Below, one piece after another: positions 8,401 through 18,865 of a stretch of DNA of 64,000 nucleotides. The notes beneath the pieces were generated by a model. It worked only from the letters and a program-made list of their open reading frames with translations, did no database searches and was not told the DNA's origin. The DNA comes from Deltaproteobacteria bacterium (lineage in GTDB: Bacteria > Myxococcota_A > UBA9160 > UBA4427): the NCBI GenBank assembly GCA_016713665.1, contig JADJOR010000001.1, positions 434,001-498,000 on the forward strand, read 5' to 3'. Every line of letters starts with the position of its first letter. The stretch's first letter is position 1. A program made the position numbers and the translations under genes.

Positions 8401-9913
8401 TCGCGCCGAAGGTGCCGCTCGCGCTGACCAGGACACCGGGGAGGCCGAGGGCATCCTCCGTGATCGTGCCGCTGATCGTGTAGGTCGTGGGCGTGCCTGC
8501 TTCCCAATCGTCGATCCGACCGCCCGCGCGGAAGAGCTCGAAGCCCGGTCGGCCCGAGCTCAACGAGGTCGTGTTGACCGCGCTCGCGACGACGGTGCCG
8601 TTGACCTTGGCGTAGATCCGTCCGTCGAGGAGCTCCGCCTCGAGGAGGTCGCCCGCCTCGATCGTCGACGAGACGACCGACAGGTTTCCCTGGATCACGC
8701 CCCCCGAATACCAATAGAGATAGAGCGTCGAGATGCTGCGGTCCCAGGCGGCGACGATCGCCTGGCCCGGCGCGCCGAGGAGCGCGAGGCCGACCTGGCC
8801 GGTCGTATTCGTGACGCGGGCGCGCGCATACTGTCGCGTGTCGTCGAAGACGCCGGTTCCCTGCCAGACGTAGACGGCGTCGGCGCCGAGGCCGACCATC
8901 TCGTTCCCGGACAGGTTCGCGAAGCCGGCGCCGGCCACCTTATGCCAGTTGCCGCCGACGACGAGCGGAAGCTCGACGCCGCGATCGAAGTCGTCGAAGG
9001 CGACGATGGGATTGCTCGAGGGCGTGCTCGTGAAGTCCTGGTTCGCGAAGTTCGCACCGACGGGGCCATTCACGGTCCGCGTGAGCGGGCTCGCCGTGTA
9101 GCCGATGCGATTCGGCGTCAGTCGGATCGACGTCGCACCGCCCGGGATTCCGCCGATCGTGTAGACCCCGTTCGCGTCGGTCGTCGCCGTCTTCCCGACG
9201 CGACCACTGGCCCGCACGAGCACGTCGGGCAGGCCGGCGGTGCCGTCGGTGATCGTCCCGCTGATCGAGAATTCGGCGGGCGTGCCCGCCTCCCAGTCGT
9301 CGATCGCGCCGCCGCTCAGGAAGGTCTGGAAGCCGGGGCGCCCGGTCGTCAGCGACGTCGTGTTCGCGGCGCTCGCGACGACCGTGCCGTTCACCTTCGC
9401 GTAGATCGTGCCGTCGAGGAGCTCTGCCTCGATGAGGTCGCCCGGCTGGATCGTCGAGGGCGCCGTCGTGAGTGCGCCCTGAGGAGCTCCCCCGACGTAC
9501 CAGAAGATGAGGACGGTCCCGGTATTGCCTTCCCAGGCGACGATGATCGCCTGACCGCTCGCGGCGAGCAGTGTGAGGCCCGCTTCGCCCGCCGTCGCCT
9601 GCACGACGCGCGCCCGCGCATACTGTCGCGTGTCGTCGAAGGTGCCGGCGCCCTGCCAGACGTAGACCGCCTCGCCCGCGACGCCGGCGACGTGATTCCC
9701 GACCAGATCGGCGGTGCCCGCGCCGGCTGCCTTCAGCCAGTCTCCGCCGACGGCGAACGGCTGCTCGGGAAGTCGATCGAAGTCGTCCGACGCGATCACG
9801 GTTCGCGTCTGCGCTGTCCCCGTCGCAGCCAGCAGCGCAAGGCAGAACGCGAGCTCGAGCATGAACGCGAGCAGGCGCGCGGAGCCCATCCGGAGTCTGG
9901 GTGCATCGGACAC
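5456..9913 (-). CDS. Giant secreted repeat protein with LamG-like modules, Asp-rich repeats and C-terminal sorting tail
   Basis: 1485 residues. An N-terminal signal peptide (ARLLAFMLELAFCLALLAAT) is followed by four LamG-like modules (starting near residues 39, 301, 566 and 828; each with FDDTRQYARARV and ending IDDWEAG). Three small carboxypeptidase-regulatory-like beta domains (ISGTIT...GVLVSASG) separate them. Residues about 1003-1445 are thirteen 34-residue repeats built on CDDGLDNDGDLLVDLADPGC, resembling thrombospondin type-3 calcium loops. The C-terminus has a VPMLPPAG motif, a hydrophobic segment and an Arg cluster (AAAMRGRR), as in PEP-CTERM/IPTL-type sorting signals. The start is GTG 9913 or ATG 9889; neither has a clear SD. 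Likely a surface adhesin or matrix protein and a candidate exosortase substrate. Confidence 0.85.
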   Translation of the reverse strand: MSDAPRLRMGSARLLAFMLELAFCLALLAATGTAQTRTVIASDDFDRLPEQPFAVGGDWLKAAGAGTADLVGNHVAGVAGEAVYVWQGAGTFDDTRQYARARVVQATAGEAGLTLLAASGQAIIVAWEGNTGTVLIFWYVGGAPQGALTTAPSTIQPGDLIEAELLDGTIYAKVNGTVVASAANTTSLTTGRPGFQTFLSGGAIDDWEAGTPAEFSISGTITDGTAGLPDVLVRASGRVGKTATTDANGVYTIGGIPGGATSIRLTPNRIGYTASPLTRTVNGPVGANFANQDFTSTPSSNPIVAFDDFDRGVELPLVVGGNWHKVAGAGFANLSGNEMVGLGADAVYVWQGTGVFDDTRQYARARVTNTTGQVGLALLGAPGQAIVAAWDRSISTLYLYWYSGGVIQGNLSVVSSTIEAGDLLEAELLDGRIYAKVNGTVVASAVNTTSLSSGRPGFELFRAGGRIDDWEAGTPTTYTISGTITEDALGLPGVLVSASGTFGATATTDGNGHFSFAGVPAGVTSIVLVPNLVGHTLSPLTRTIAGPVAGNVTGEDFTSTLSSNPVVAFDGFDRPDELPLLTNGNWQKVAGAGSVQLTNGEIAGTGPDAVYVWQGPGVFDDTRQYARTRVTNTTGQVGLALLGAPGQAIVAAWDRSISTVYLYWYLGGVIQGNLATVSSTIQAGDLLEAELLDGTIYAKINGTIVASAANTTSLTAGRPGFEMFRAGGRIDDWEAGIPTAYSISGTITENAVALPGVLVSANGRYGATTTTDANGQYSLPNVPGGATAIVLVPNLVGHTLSPLTRTIAGPVIDDVAGMDFTSTPSSNPVVAFDDFNRPDELPLLTGGNWQKAAGAGIANLSSNAIVGIGAADAVYLWQGPGAFNDARQYARARVTNTTGQVGLALLGEEGRAIVAAWNPGTSTVFLYWYTGGVIQGNLTTASSAIQAGDILEVELVDGTITARVNGSLVATAPNTTSLTTGRPGFETFLAGGRLDDWEAGIVRVDCEDGLDNDGDGLADLADPGCTDVNDPSEQNPGIACDDGLDNDADTLIDLADPGCTGPGDASEQNDSIACDDGLDNDGDLLVDLADPGCANAGDGSELNAAIACDDGADNDGDLLVDLADPGCSSPTDASEQNAAIACDDGLDNDGDLLVDLADPGCANAADASEQNAAIACDDGTDNDGDALIDLNDPGCANASDASENDAAVACDDGLDNDGDLFVDLADPGCASATDASEQNAAIACDDGLDNDGDLLVDLADPGCADVFDASEQNAALVCDDGTDNDGDGLVDLADPGCTDATDASEQNAAIACDDGLDNDGDTLVDLADPGCTSSTDTSEQNALAACEDGIDNDGDGLVDLADPGCTDATDASEQNPAIACDDGLDNDGDTLVDLVDPGCANATDASEQNAAVACDDGADNDGDLLIDWPADPDCESATGASEGLAAPAVPMLPPAGWLALAGALIATGRAAAMRGRREADGVPRS
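5575..6898 (-). repeat. Thirteen tandem 102-bp coding repeats
   Basis: Each unit encodes 34 residues of the pattern C-[DE]-D-G-x-D-N-D-x-D-x-[LF]-x-D-x-x-D-P-G-C, followed by a variable TDASEQNAAIA-type linker. Two cysteines per unit are conserved throughout (in unit 13 the spacing is one residue longer and PGC is PDC). The copies are diverged rather than identical, so they look old and selected, not a recent slippage array. Confidence 0.93.
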
Positions 9914-10163
9914 TGGGCGAGCCCTCGGCTGGAGACGCGGGAGTTCGCGACGCCTCGGTGTGAGTGCCTATTCGCCCAAATAGGGTACGTCGCCGCTCGC
10001 TTGTCGCTGCTCTTCCGCGCGAGAGCCAGTCGACTCGGGGTCGGCTAACGTGCGGCCCCGATCAGCCCGGAGGGGACCGGGTCGCCCTTTCCAGCTCCAC
10101 GGGCACGAAATGCGGCGACCCCGAGCGATCCCAGGGCTCGCGCTGGAGGATCTGCGACCCGCC

Positions 10164-10949
10164 ATGCCCCGCCTCTCCAGACTCTCCCGATCCATTGCGG
10201 GCCGCGTCGCGCTCATCACCGGAGCCGCGAGCGGCATGGGCCGGGCGACCGCCGAGCTCTTCGCCGACGAGGGGGCCCGGGTGGCCGTCACGGACCTCGA
10301 CCCGGCGGCCATCGAGCGGGTCGTCGCCGGCATCCGAGGCGCGGGCGGCGAGGCCTCGGGCCACGTCCTCGACGTGACCGATCCGACGGGGATCCGGGCG
10401 ACCGTGGCGCGTGTCGGGGCCGAGCTCGGTCCGATCGACATCCTGGTCAACAATGCCGGGATCGTGATCGGCGCCTCCCTCGAGCAGCCGGACGACGCGT
10501 ACGAGCAGACCTGGTCTCGCGCCCTCGACGTGATGTTGACGGCCCATGTCCGGATGGTGCGGGCCTGCCTGCCGCAGCTCGTGCGCAACCGGGACGGCCG
10601 GGTCGTGAACGTCGCCTCGACCGAGGGGCTCGGCGCGACGGCGGGGACCGGCCCCTACACCGCGGCCAAGACCGGGGTCATCGGCCTCACCCGATCCATG
10701 GCGGTCGAGCTCGGGGGCCGGGGCGTGACGGTCAATTGCATCTGCCCGGGGCCGATCCTGACCGGGATGACGGAGAGCATCCCCGAGGCGGCCCGGGAGA
10801 AGTTCGCGCGCCGGCGGGTTCCGCTCCGGCGCTACGGCACACCCGAGGAGGTCGCCCACGCGACCCTCTCCCTCGTCCTGCCCGCGGCCTCCTACCTCAA
10901 TGGAGTCGTGCTGCCGGTCGATGGAGGCATGACGATCCAGAACTCCTGA
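10164..10949 (+). CDS. Short-chain dehydrogenase/reductase (SDR)
   Basis: Classical SDR of 261 residues from ATG 10164 (the frame is open from 10050). It has the cofactor motif TGAASGMG (residues 19-26), NNAG, a VASTEG serine, and the catalytic pair YTAAK. The C-terminal VNCICPGPILTGM and NGVVLPVDGGM are typical of 3-oxoacyl-ACP reductase/FabG-like enzymes. The substrate cannot be told. galE follows after 41 nt on the same strand and might be cotranscribed. The gene is divergent from the giant surface protein, with about 250 bp between them. Confidence 0.88.
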   Translation: MPRLSRLSRSIAGRVALITGAASGMGRATAELFADEGARVAVTDLDPAAIERVVAGIRGAGGEASGHVLDVTDPTGIRATVARVGAELGPIDILVNNAGIVIGASLEQPDDAYEQTWSRALDVMLTAHVRMVRACLPQLVRNRDGRVVNVASTEGLGATAGTGPYTAAKTGVIGLTRSMAVELGGRGVTVNCICPGPILTGMTESIPEAAREKFARRRVPLRRYGTPEEVAHATLSLVLPAASYLNGVVLPVDGGMTIQNS

Positions 10950-10990
10950 GTCGACGGCGAGGCCGCCGCGATCCGGGACGAGGGGGGATT

Positions 10991-12016
10991 TTGCCGAATC
11001 CGAAGATCATCGTGACGGGCGGAGCGGGGTTCATCGGGTCCCATACCGTCGTCTCCCTCGTCGAGAACGGCTACGAGCCGATCGTCGTCGACGATTTCTC
11101 GAACTCGAAGCGCTCCGTGCTCGACGGCCTCTCCGCGATCTGTGGCCGCAAGATCCCCTGCTTCGAGCTCGACTGCGCCGACCGGGCGGGGCTCGACCGC
11201 GTCTTCCGCGAGACCGGTCCGGTCGCCGGCGTGATCCATTTCGCCGCCTCGAAGGCCGTCAACGAATCGCTCCAGAAGCCGCTTCTCTACTACCGCAACA
11301 ATCTCGGCGGGCTCCTGAGCGTGCTCGAAGTCATGCTGGCCCACGGTACCCGCGACCTCGTGTTCTCCTCCTCGTGCACCGTCTACGGGCAGCCCGAGAA
11401 GCTCCCCGTCACCGAATCGACGCCGATCGCGGCGGCCTCCTCGGTCTACGGCGCGACCAAGCAGATCTGCGAGAAGATCGTCGAGGACACCGTCGCCTCG
11501 GGCGCGCCGCTGCGGGCGACGTTGCTGCGTTATTTCAACCCGATCGGGGCCCATCCGAGCGCGCGGATCGGCGAGCTGCCCCTCGGTGATCCCCAGAACC
11601 TCGCCCCCGTCATCCTGCAGAGCGCGGCGGGCCTGCGCGGGCCGGTGCAGATCTACGGCGACGACTGGTCGACGCCCGACGGCACCTGCATCCGCGACTA
11701 CATCCACGTCCTCGATCTCGCCGCCGCCCACGTGCGGAGCCTCGACTTCATGGCCCGCCGACCGGAGGCGCCGATGGTCGAGATCCTGAACGTGGGGACG
11801 GGGCGGGGGACGTCGGTGCGCGAGGCGCTCGACGCCTTCGAGCGCGCGACGGGGCAGAAGGTCGCGTCGTTGGTCGGGCCGCGGCGAGCGGGCGACATCG
11901 AGCAGATCTACGCCTGTGTCGACAAGTCGGCGAAGGTGCTCGGCTGGCGGGCGACGCGGACGATCGACGACGCGATGCGCGACGCCTGGCGCTGGCAGCA
12001 GACGCTGCGCGCCTAG
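10991..12016 (+). CDS. galE: UDP-glucose 4-epimerase
   Basis: 341 residues, the usual GalE length, from TTG 10991 with AGGGGGG a few bases upstream. An ATG start would reach back into the SDR gene. Motifs seen: TGGAGFIGS nucleotide-binding loop, SSSCTVYG and VYGATK (catalytic Ser/Tyr/Lys), and RYFNPIGAHPS, DGTCIRDYIHVLDLA and NVGTGRGTSV, which together are diagnostic of GalE. It interconverts UDP-glucose and UDP-galactose, and supplies galactose for the polysaccharide. It converges with rmlA with only 16 bp between stops and no visible terminator. Confidence 0.94.
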   Translation: MPNPKIIVTGGAGFIGSHTVVSLVENGYEPIVVDDFSNSKRSVLDGLSAICGRKIPCFELDCADRAGLDRVFRETGPVAGVIHFAASKAVNESLQKPLLYYRNNLGGLLSVLEVMLAHGTRDLVFSSSCTVYGQPEKLPVTESTPIAAASSVYGATKQICEKIVEDTVASGAPLRATLLRYFNPIGAHPSARIGELPLGDPQNLAPVILQSAAGLRGPVQIYGDDWSTPDGTCIRDYIHVLDLAAAHVRSLDFMARRPEAPMVEILNVGTGRGTSVREALDAFERATGQKVASLVGPRRAGDIEQIYACVDKSAKVLGWRATRTIDDAMRDAWRWQQTLRA

Positions 12017-12032
12017 CCGACTCGCCGCTGGT

Positions 12033-12902
12033 TCAAGGCGCATCCGCGAGGCGCCGCAGGTATTCGGCGTAGGGATTGCGGCCGAGGGCATCGGCGCACC
12101 GGCGCAGCGCCGCCGAATCGATCCAGCCCTGGCGCCAGCCGATCTCCTCGGGACACGAGACCTGGAGGCCCTGTCGCTCCTGAACCGCCTGGATGAAGTT
12201 GGCGGCCTGCAGCAGCGATTCGTGGGTCCCCGTGTCGAGCCAGGCGACGCCCCGGCCGAGCAGCTCGACCTCGAGCTGGCCGCGCTCGAGGTAGCCGCGG
12301 TTCACGTCGGTGATCTCGAGCTCGCCGCGGGCGGAGGGCCGGATCCCGCGCGCGATCTCGACGACCTGGCGGTCGTAGAAATAGAGCCCGGTCACCGCGT
12401 AGTTCGACTTCGGATGCGCCGGCTTCTCCTCGATCGAGACGATCCGCTTGTCGGCATCGAGCTCGATCACGCCGTAACGTTCGGGGTCGTGGACGTGATA
12501 GGCGATCAGGCTCGCCCCGGTCTCGCGACGCGCGGCGCGGCGGATCGAGTCCGGGAATCCGTGGCCGTAGAAGAGGTTGTCGCCGAGGGCCAGCGCGACG
12601 GGATCTCCGGCGATCCAGTCCTCCGCGATCAGGAAGGACTCGGCGATCCCGCGCGGCCGCTCCTGGACCCGGTATTCGATCTCGACGCCGAAATGGCGAC
12701 CATCGCGCAGCAGGCGCTCGAAGAGCGGCGTGTCGTTCGGGGTCGAGATCAGCAGGATCCGACGGATGCCCGCGAGCATCAGCGTCGAGAGCGGGTAGTA
12801 GACCATCGGCTTGTCGTAGACCGGCAGCAGCTGCTTCGAGACCGAGGCGGTCGCGGGCAGGAGCCGGGTTCCCGAGCCACCGGCGAGCAGGATCCCCTTC
12901 AT
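12033..12902 (-). CDS. rmlA: Glucose-1-phosphate thymidylyltransferase
   Basis: 289 residues, the standard RmlA length. MKGILLAGGSGTRLLPAT is the nucleotide-binding signature, followed by SKQLLPVYDKPMVYYPLS, GDNLFYGHGF, and GRGVAWLDTGTHESLLQA. The enzyme makes dTDP-glucose from glucose-1-phosphate and dTTP, the first step to dTDP-rhamnose and related sugars. Its ATG overlaps the rmlB stop by 4 bp, so the two are translationally coupled. It is the last gene of the long minus-strand array. Confidence 0.95.
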   Translation of the reverse strand: MKGILLAGGSGTRLLPATASVSKQLLPVYDKPMVYYPLSTLMLAGIRRILLISTPNDTPLFERLLRDGRHFGVEIEYRVQERPRGIAESFLIAEDWIAGDPVALALGDNLFYGHGFPDSIRRAARRETGASLIAYHVHDPERYGVIELDADKRIVSIEEKPAHPKSNYAVTGLYFYDRQVVEIARGIRPSARGELEITDVNRGYLERGQLEVELLGRGVAWLDTGTHESLLQAANFIQAVQERQGLQVSCPEEIGWRQGWIDSAALRRCADALGRNPYAEYLRRLADAP

Positions 12903-13999
12903 CCGACGGCTCCCCGCACCGCGAGCCCCTGGCGCCCGCGCAGATCGCCCCCCGCCTCGATCGCGCGGCGCCAGGCGTCGTTCTCGACATACCACGCGAG
13001 CGTCCGCGCGAGGCCGTCCTCGAAGCGCGTCTCGGGTCGCCAGCCGAGCTCGCGCCGGGCGCGGCTGGCGTCGATCGCATAGCGATGGTCGTGACCCGGG
13101 CGATCCGGGACGAAGCGCTTCAGCGCCGCATAGCTCGAGAGGCCGCGGGCGCGCAGGGCCGCGTTCTCGCGGGCGGGTCGGATCCGTTCGAGCCCCTCGC
13201 AGATTCCGTCGACGAGGGCCAGATTCGAGTGCTCGCTGTCGGCGCCGAAGGCGTATTGCTCGCCCGGGATCCCGGCCTCGATCGCCCGGAGGATTCCGCG
13301 GCAATGGTCCTCGACGAAGATCCAGTCCCGCACGTTCGAGCCGTCGCCGTAGATCGGGAGATCCCGCGCCTCGAGCGCGTTGTAGATCATCAACGGGATC
13401 AGCTTCTCCGGCAGCTGGCGCGGGCCGTAGTTGTTCGAGCAGTTGGTCACGATCGCGGGCACAGCGTAGGTCCGGTGGTAGGCGCGCACGAGCAGATCGG
13501 CCCCCGCCTTCGTGGCCGAGTAGGGCGAGTTGGGCGCGTAGGGCGTCGCCTCGCTGAAGCGCCCCTCCGGTCCGAGACTGCCGTAGACCTCGTCGGTCGA
13601 GACGTGGAGGAGCCGGAATCGCTCGCGCTCCACGGCCGAGCGGGTCTCGAGATGGCGGCGGATCGCCTCGAGCAGCTCGAAGGTCCCGAGGAGGTTCGTC
13701 TCGACGCAGGCGCGGGGACCGTCGATCGAGCGGTCGACGTGGGTCTCGGCGGCGAGATTCACGACCCGCGTCGGTCGGCAGCGCGAGAGGAGCCCGGCGA
13801 CGTCCTCGCCGCGGGCGATGTCGCCGCGGACCAGCTCGAAGCGCGCGGGATCCGGGAGATCCGCGAGGTTCTCGACCCGGCCCGCGTAGGTCAGCTTGTC
13901 GAGGACGACGACCCGCACCGCCGGCCGCAGCGCGAGCGCGATTCGGACGAAGCACGAGCCGATGAAGCCCGCTCCGCCGGTGACCAGCCAGGTCTCCAT
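12899..13999 (-). CDS. rmlB: dTDP-glucose 4,6-dehydratase
   Basis: 366 residues from ATG 13999, which has GAGGGGG upstream. Extended SDR with TGGAGFIGS, LDKLTYAGRVENL (typical RmlB), STDEVYGSL with the catalytic Asp-Glu pair, YSATK, TNCSNNYGPRQ and NVRDWIFVEDHC. It converts dTDP-glucose to dTDP-4-keto-6-deoxyglucose. No RmlD was recognised nearby, so rhamnose formation may need a gene outside the window or one of the local epimerase/reductases. Confidence 0.94.
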   Translation of the reverse strand: METWLVTGGAGFIGSCFVRIALALRPAVRVVVLDKLTYAGRVENLADLPDPARFELVRGDIARGEDVAGLLSRCRPTRVVNLAAETHVDRSIDGPRACVETNLLGTFELLEAIRRHLETRSAVERERFRLLHVSTDEVYGSLGPEGRFSEATPYAPNSPYSATKAGADLLVRAYHRTYAVPAIVTNCSNNYGPRQLPEKLIPLMIYNALEARDLPIYGDGSNVRDWIFVEDHCRGILRAIEAGIPGEQYAFGADSEHSNLALVDGICEGLERIRPARENAALRARGLSSYAALKRFVPDRPGHDHRYAIDASRARRELGWRPETRFEDGLARTLAWYVENDAWRRAIEAGGDLRGRQGLAVRGAVG

Positions 14000-14025
14000 C
14001 GCCCCCTCGCGCCCTCGGATCGGGG

Positions 14026-14811
14026 CTACTTCCTGGCCCGCTTCCAGACCTGCCACGGGGCGGCGTCCCGCTCCATCAGCTCGTCGAGGCGCTGCTTGTC
14101 CTTGAAGGTGTCCATGCACTGCCAGAAGCCGTCGTAGCGATAGCTGTGGAGCTTGCGCTTGTCGATCAGGCGCTGGAAGGGCTCGTGGACGAGCTCCTCG
14201 CCGGGACCGAGGACGTCGAAGATCTCCTTGCGCAGGACGAAGAAGCCGCCGTTGACGCGGTGGTCCGAGTCCTCGATCGAGCGGATCGCGGAGACGGTGC
14301 CCTCGGCATCGGCCTCGACGAAGTGGAAGCCCGAATTCGGCTTCACGCTGATGAAGGTCGCCGTCTGGTCGCGCTTCTCGAAGTCGCGGACGTAGGCGTC
14401 GAGGGGCAGATCGGAGAGGCCGTCGCTGTAGTTCGCGAGGAACATCTCCTCGCCCGCGAGATGCTGCTGCACGGCCTTCAGGCGCATGCCGACGTTCGAG
14501 TGGAGGCCGGTATCGACGAAGCGGATCGTCCAGTCCTCGATGTCCCGGCTCATGAGCTCGACGTCGCGGCCGCCGCTCTTCAGCACGAAGTCGTTCGAGA
14601 CCGTCTCGTTGTAGTTCAGGAAGTACTCCTTGAACGCGTCGCCCCGGTAGCCCAGGCAGAGGATGAAGTCCTTGTGGCCGTAGTAGGCGTAGTAGGACAT
14701 CAGGTGCCAGATGATCGGGCGATGACCGATCAGCACCATCGGCTTCGGGGTGTTCTGGGAGTGGTCGCGCAGGCGCAGACCGAGGCCGCCGCAGAAGAGA
14801 ACGACCTTCAT
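14026..14811 (-). CDS. rfbF: Glucose-1-phosphate cytidylyltransferase-like nucleotidyltransferase
   Basis: 261 residues, close to RfbF length. It starts MKVVLFCGGLGLRLRDHS; KPMVLIGHRPIIWHLM and the YGHKDFILCLGYRGDAFKEYF block are characteristic of RfbF-type CDP-glucose synthases, as is GFWQCMDTFKDKQRL near the end. The family forms CDP-glucose from glucose-1-phosphate and CTP. The partner CDP-glucose 4,6-dehydratase (RfbG) is not recognisable here. Some divergent members use other sugars, so exact specificity is uncertain. The gap to rmlB is 26 bp; 272 bp without a gene lie upstream. Confidence 0.82.
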   Translation of the reverse strand: MKVVLFCGGLGLRLRDHSQNTPKPMVLIGHRPIIWHLMSYYAYYGHKDFILCLGYRGDAFKEYFLNYNETVSNDFVLKSGGRDVELMSRDIEDWTIRFVDTGLHSNVGMRLKAVQQHLAGEEMFLANYSDGLSDLPLDAYVRDFEKRDQTATFISVKPNSGFHFVEADAEGTVSAIRSIEDSDHRVNGGFFVLRKEIFDVLGPGEELVHEPFQRLIDKRKLHSYRYDGFWQCMDTFKDKQRLDELMERDAAPWQVWKRARK

Positions 14812-15083
14812 GATGCCAACTCCTCGTCTCGTTCCCGAGCGCGCACGGCGACCAGGCCGGGTGGCGAGCGGAACAGGGTATCGGTCCGTCGGATCCGTGC
14901 CGAGTGGCCCGAGCCGAGGGCCCGACGTCGGTCGGGGTCGGACGGGGCCCGGGCGGGACGGAGCCCGATCGGGGGATTCGTGGCGTGAGTCCCCGGCGAT
15001 GGCCCTTCGGTGATCCCGCTGGTGGGCTTTTTCGGCGCGTCTGCGTCTTCGGGAGAGGGGAAATCCCGGGTGCCCCGCGCGCC

Positions 15084-15676
15084 TCAGGTCGGCGGAACGG
15101 GGCGGGCCGGGGAGCTCAGGCGCCCGGCCAGCGGGCCGGCTGCCTGCACGATGCGCGTGTAGACGGCGCGGAAGACTTCGGGCGGACAGCCCCAGGGATC
15201 CACGATCCCGAACGGCGGTGCGGGCAGGAAGTCTCCGAGCAACCGGACCTTCGCCGCATGGGCCGGCCAGCGGTCGCGGAGCATGCCATGGTGGCGTCCG
15301 GTCATGCCGACGATCAAGTCGGCCCAGGCCGCATCCTCGGCGGTCAGGCGATGGGCCGCATGGTCCGAGAGATCGACCCCGAACTCGGTCGCCATGCGAA
15401 TCCCGTCGGCCTCGGCCGGGTCGCCCTCCCGGGCCTCGAAGCCGCCCGACCGGACCACGAGCTGCGGGCAGTCACGGGCGAGCAGGCGCTCGGCGAACGG
15501 ACTGCGGCAGATGTTCCCGAAGCAGACGACGAGCACGTTGCGCACCGCCGGCTCCGGCAGCGCCGGCACCCCCGCGCTCCGGCGCCGCAGCTCCCACCAC
15601 AGATCGCGCCGCTCGTCGGCCGAGCGCAGCAATCGGGCGACCGGCGAGAGCCGTCGACGGATCTTCGCGAGGGAGC

Positions 15677-15680
<4 letters not shown>
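15084..15680 (-). CDS. Low-molecular-weight protein-tyrosine phosphatase (Wzb-like) with N-terminal extension
   Basis: 198 residues. A basic N-terminal extension of about 47 residues precedes the phosphatase fold, which has the P-loop CFGNICRSP (CX5RS) and the general acid in IVDPWG. In exopolysaccharide loci such enzymes dephosphorylate the BY-kinase that controls chain length; here that kinase is 44 kb away (59787-60818). ATG 15680 overlaps the asnB stop by 4 bp. The extension is longer than in E. coli Wzb. Confidence 0.88.
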
Positions 15681-17574
<1,894 letters not shown>

Positions 17575-17575
<1 letters not shown>

Positions 17576-18783
17576 CATGCACCTCGGGATCGGGCAGCCG
17601 GATCACCGCCTTCGGGCAAGCCGAACTGCTTCGCGAGCCAGTCGTCGAGGGTCGCGACACGGCGCTCCCAGCGGTTGTCGTCGGCAAAGCGCCGCCGCCG
17701 CTCCCGGGCGGCCTCGTCGTTCCGGCCGAGGGCGCGCTCGATCGTCGGGATCCAGGCCTCCTCGCTCGCCACGGTCTCGACGAGGTCGCCGAGCTCCTCG
17801 GCCGCCTGGATCCGGCTCGCGACGACGGGCGTGCCCGAGGCGAGATATTCGTAGAGCTTGAGCGGCTGGTTGAACGGCGCCCAGGTCGAGAGGTCGTAGG
17901 AGACGAGCGCGACGTCGAAGCCTGTGAGCCAGCCCGGGACTTCTTTCTGGGGGCGGAAGCCGAAGGCGTGGACGTTCGAAAGCTTCGCCAGGGTCTCGAA
18001 CTGGGCGCGCTTGCGCTCGTCGGTGAAGGCCTGCTTGCCCACGATGACGAGGGACCAGCCCGGGCGTTCCATCGCGATCCGCGTCAGGCCGAGGTAGTCG
18101 ACGGCGTCGGAGAGCGAAGCGACGAGGCCGATGCGCGGTCGCGGCAGGCGTTCGAGGTCGGCGGGCACCGCGATGTCCCGCTCGAAGAAGCCCGGATCGA
18201 CGCCGTGCCGGAGCAGTCGGACGTCGTCGGCGCCGAGGCTGCGCAGATGCTCGACGATCATCGAGGACGCGCCGACGCAGAAGGCGGCGTTGCGGGCGAG
18301 CCAGGTCTCGCGGCGGCGCGCGTCCTCGGCGGCCGAGCCCGTGTAGAGGTCGTAGCGGTCGTAGGCGTGGTAGACGAAGGGCAGGCTGGCCAGGGCCTCG
18401 ACTTCGTCGGCGTGGTCGGGATGCCAGACGTAGCCGATCGATCCGCCCTTCGAGGCGGGGACGAGGTGTTTCCGGATCGCCTGCGCGCGGAGGATCGTGG
18501 TCGCCCGCCCGAGGAGGGCGCTTCGATGGACCACGGGCAGCCAGCCCGGCTCCGCATAGCGGATCGTGCCCACGCTCTCGTGCTCGAGCCGTGCCCCCGT
18601 GAACAGGGAGCCCGGTCTGGCCAGCGCGCGCCGCACGTCCCGCGGCGGATCGATCAGCAGGACGCGATGGGTCCGGGCGAGGCCGGCCGTCAGCTGGTGG
18701 CGCGAGTACCAGGCCTCGGACCAGTCCATGGGGCCGCCGAACATCGCGATGGTCGCGGGGGCGGCGGGGATTTCTGGGCGCAT
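17575..18783 (-). CDS. Glycosyltransferase, GT4-like (GT-B fold)
   Basis: 402 residues from ATG 18783 (the frame is open further upstream but overlaps the SGNH gene). The N-terminal domain has MFGGPMDWSEAWYSRHQLT; the C-terminal part carries GLVASLSDAVDYLGL, a LVIVGKQ strand and the donor-binding QPLKLYEYLASGTPVVAS, the E-x7-E-like signature of GT4/GT1 enzymes. Its stop touches the asnB start. The transferred sugar is unknown. Confidence 0.82.
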
Positions 18784-18865
18784 GCTCTGGCTTCCCAATC
18801 GGGTCTCCGGCGCGCCGGGACGGGGCGCACCGTGGGTGCCCGTCTTCTCGGCGGATGGGGGGCTC

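Noticed and set aside
5396..10048. 1550-codon open frame on the plus strand
   Set aside because: Antisense shadow of the giant repeat protein; long open frames are expected in such GC-rich repetitive DNA, and its sequence has no recognisable domain.
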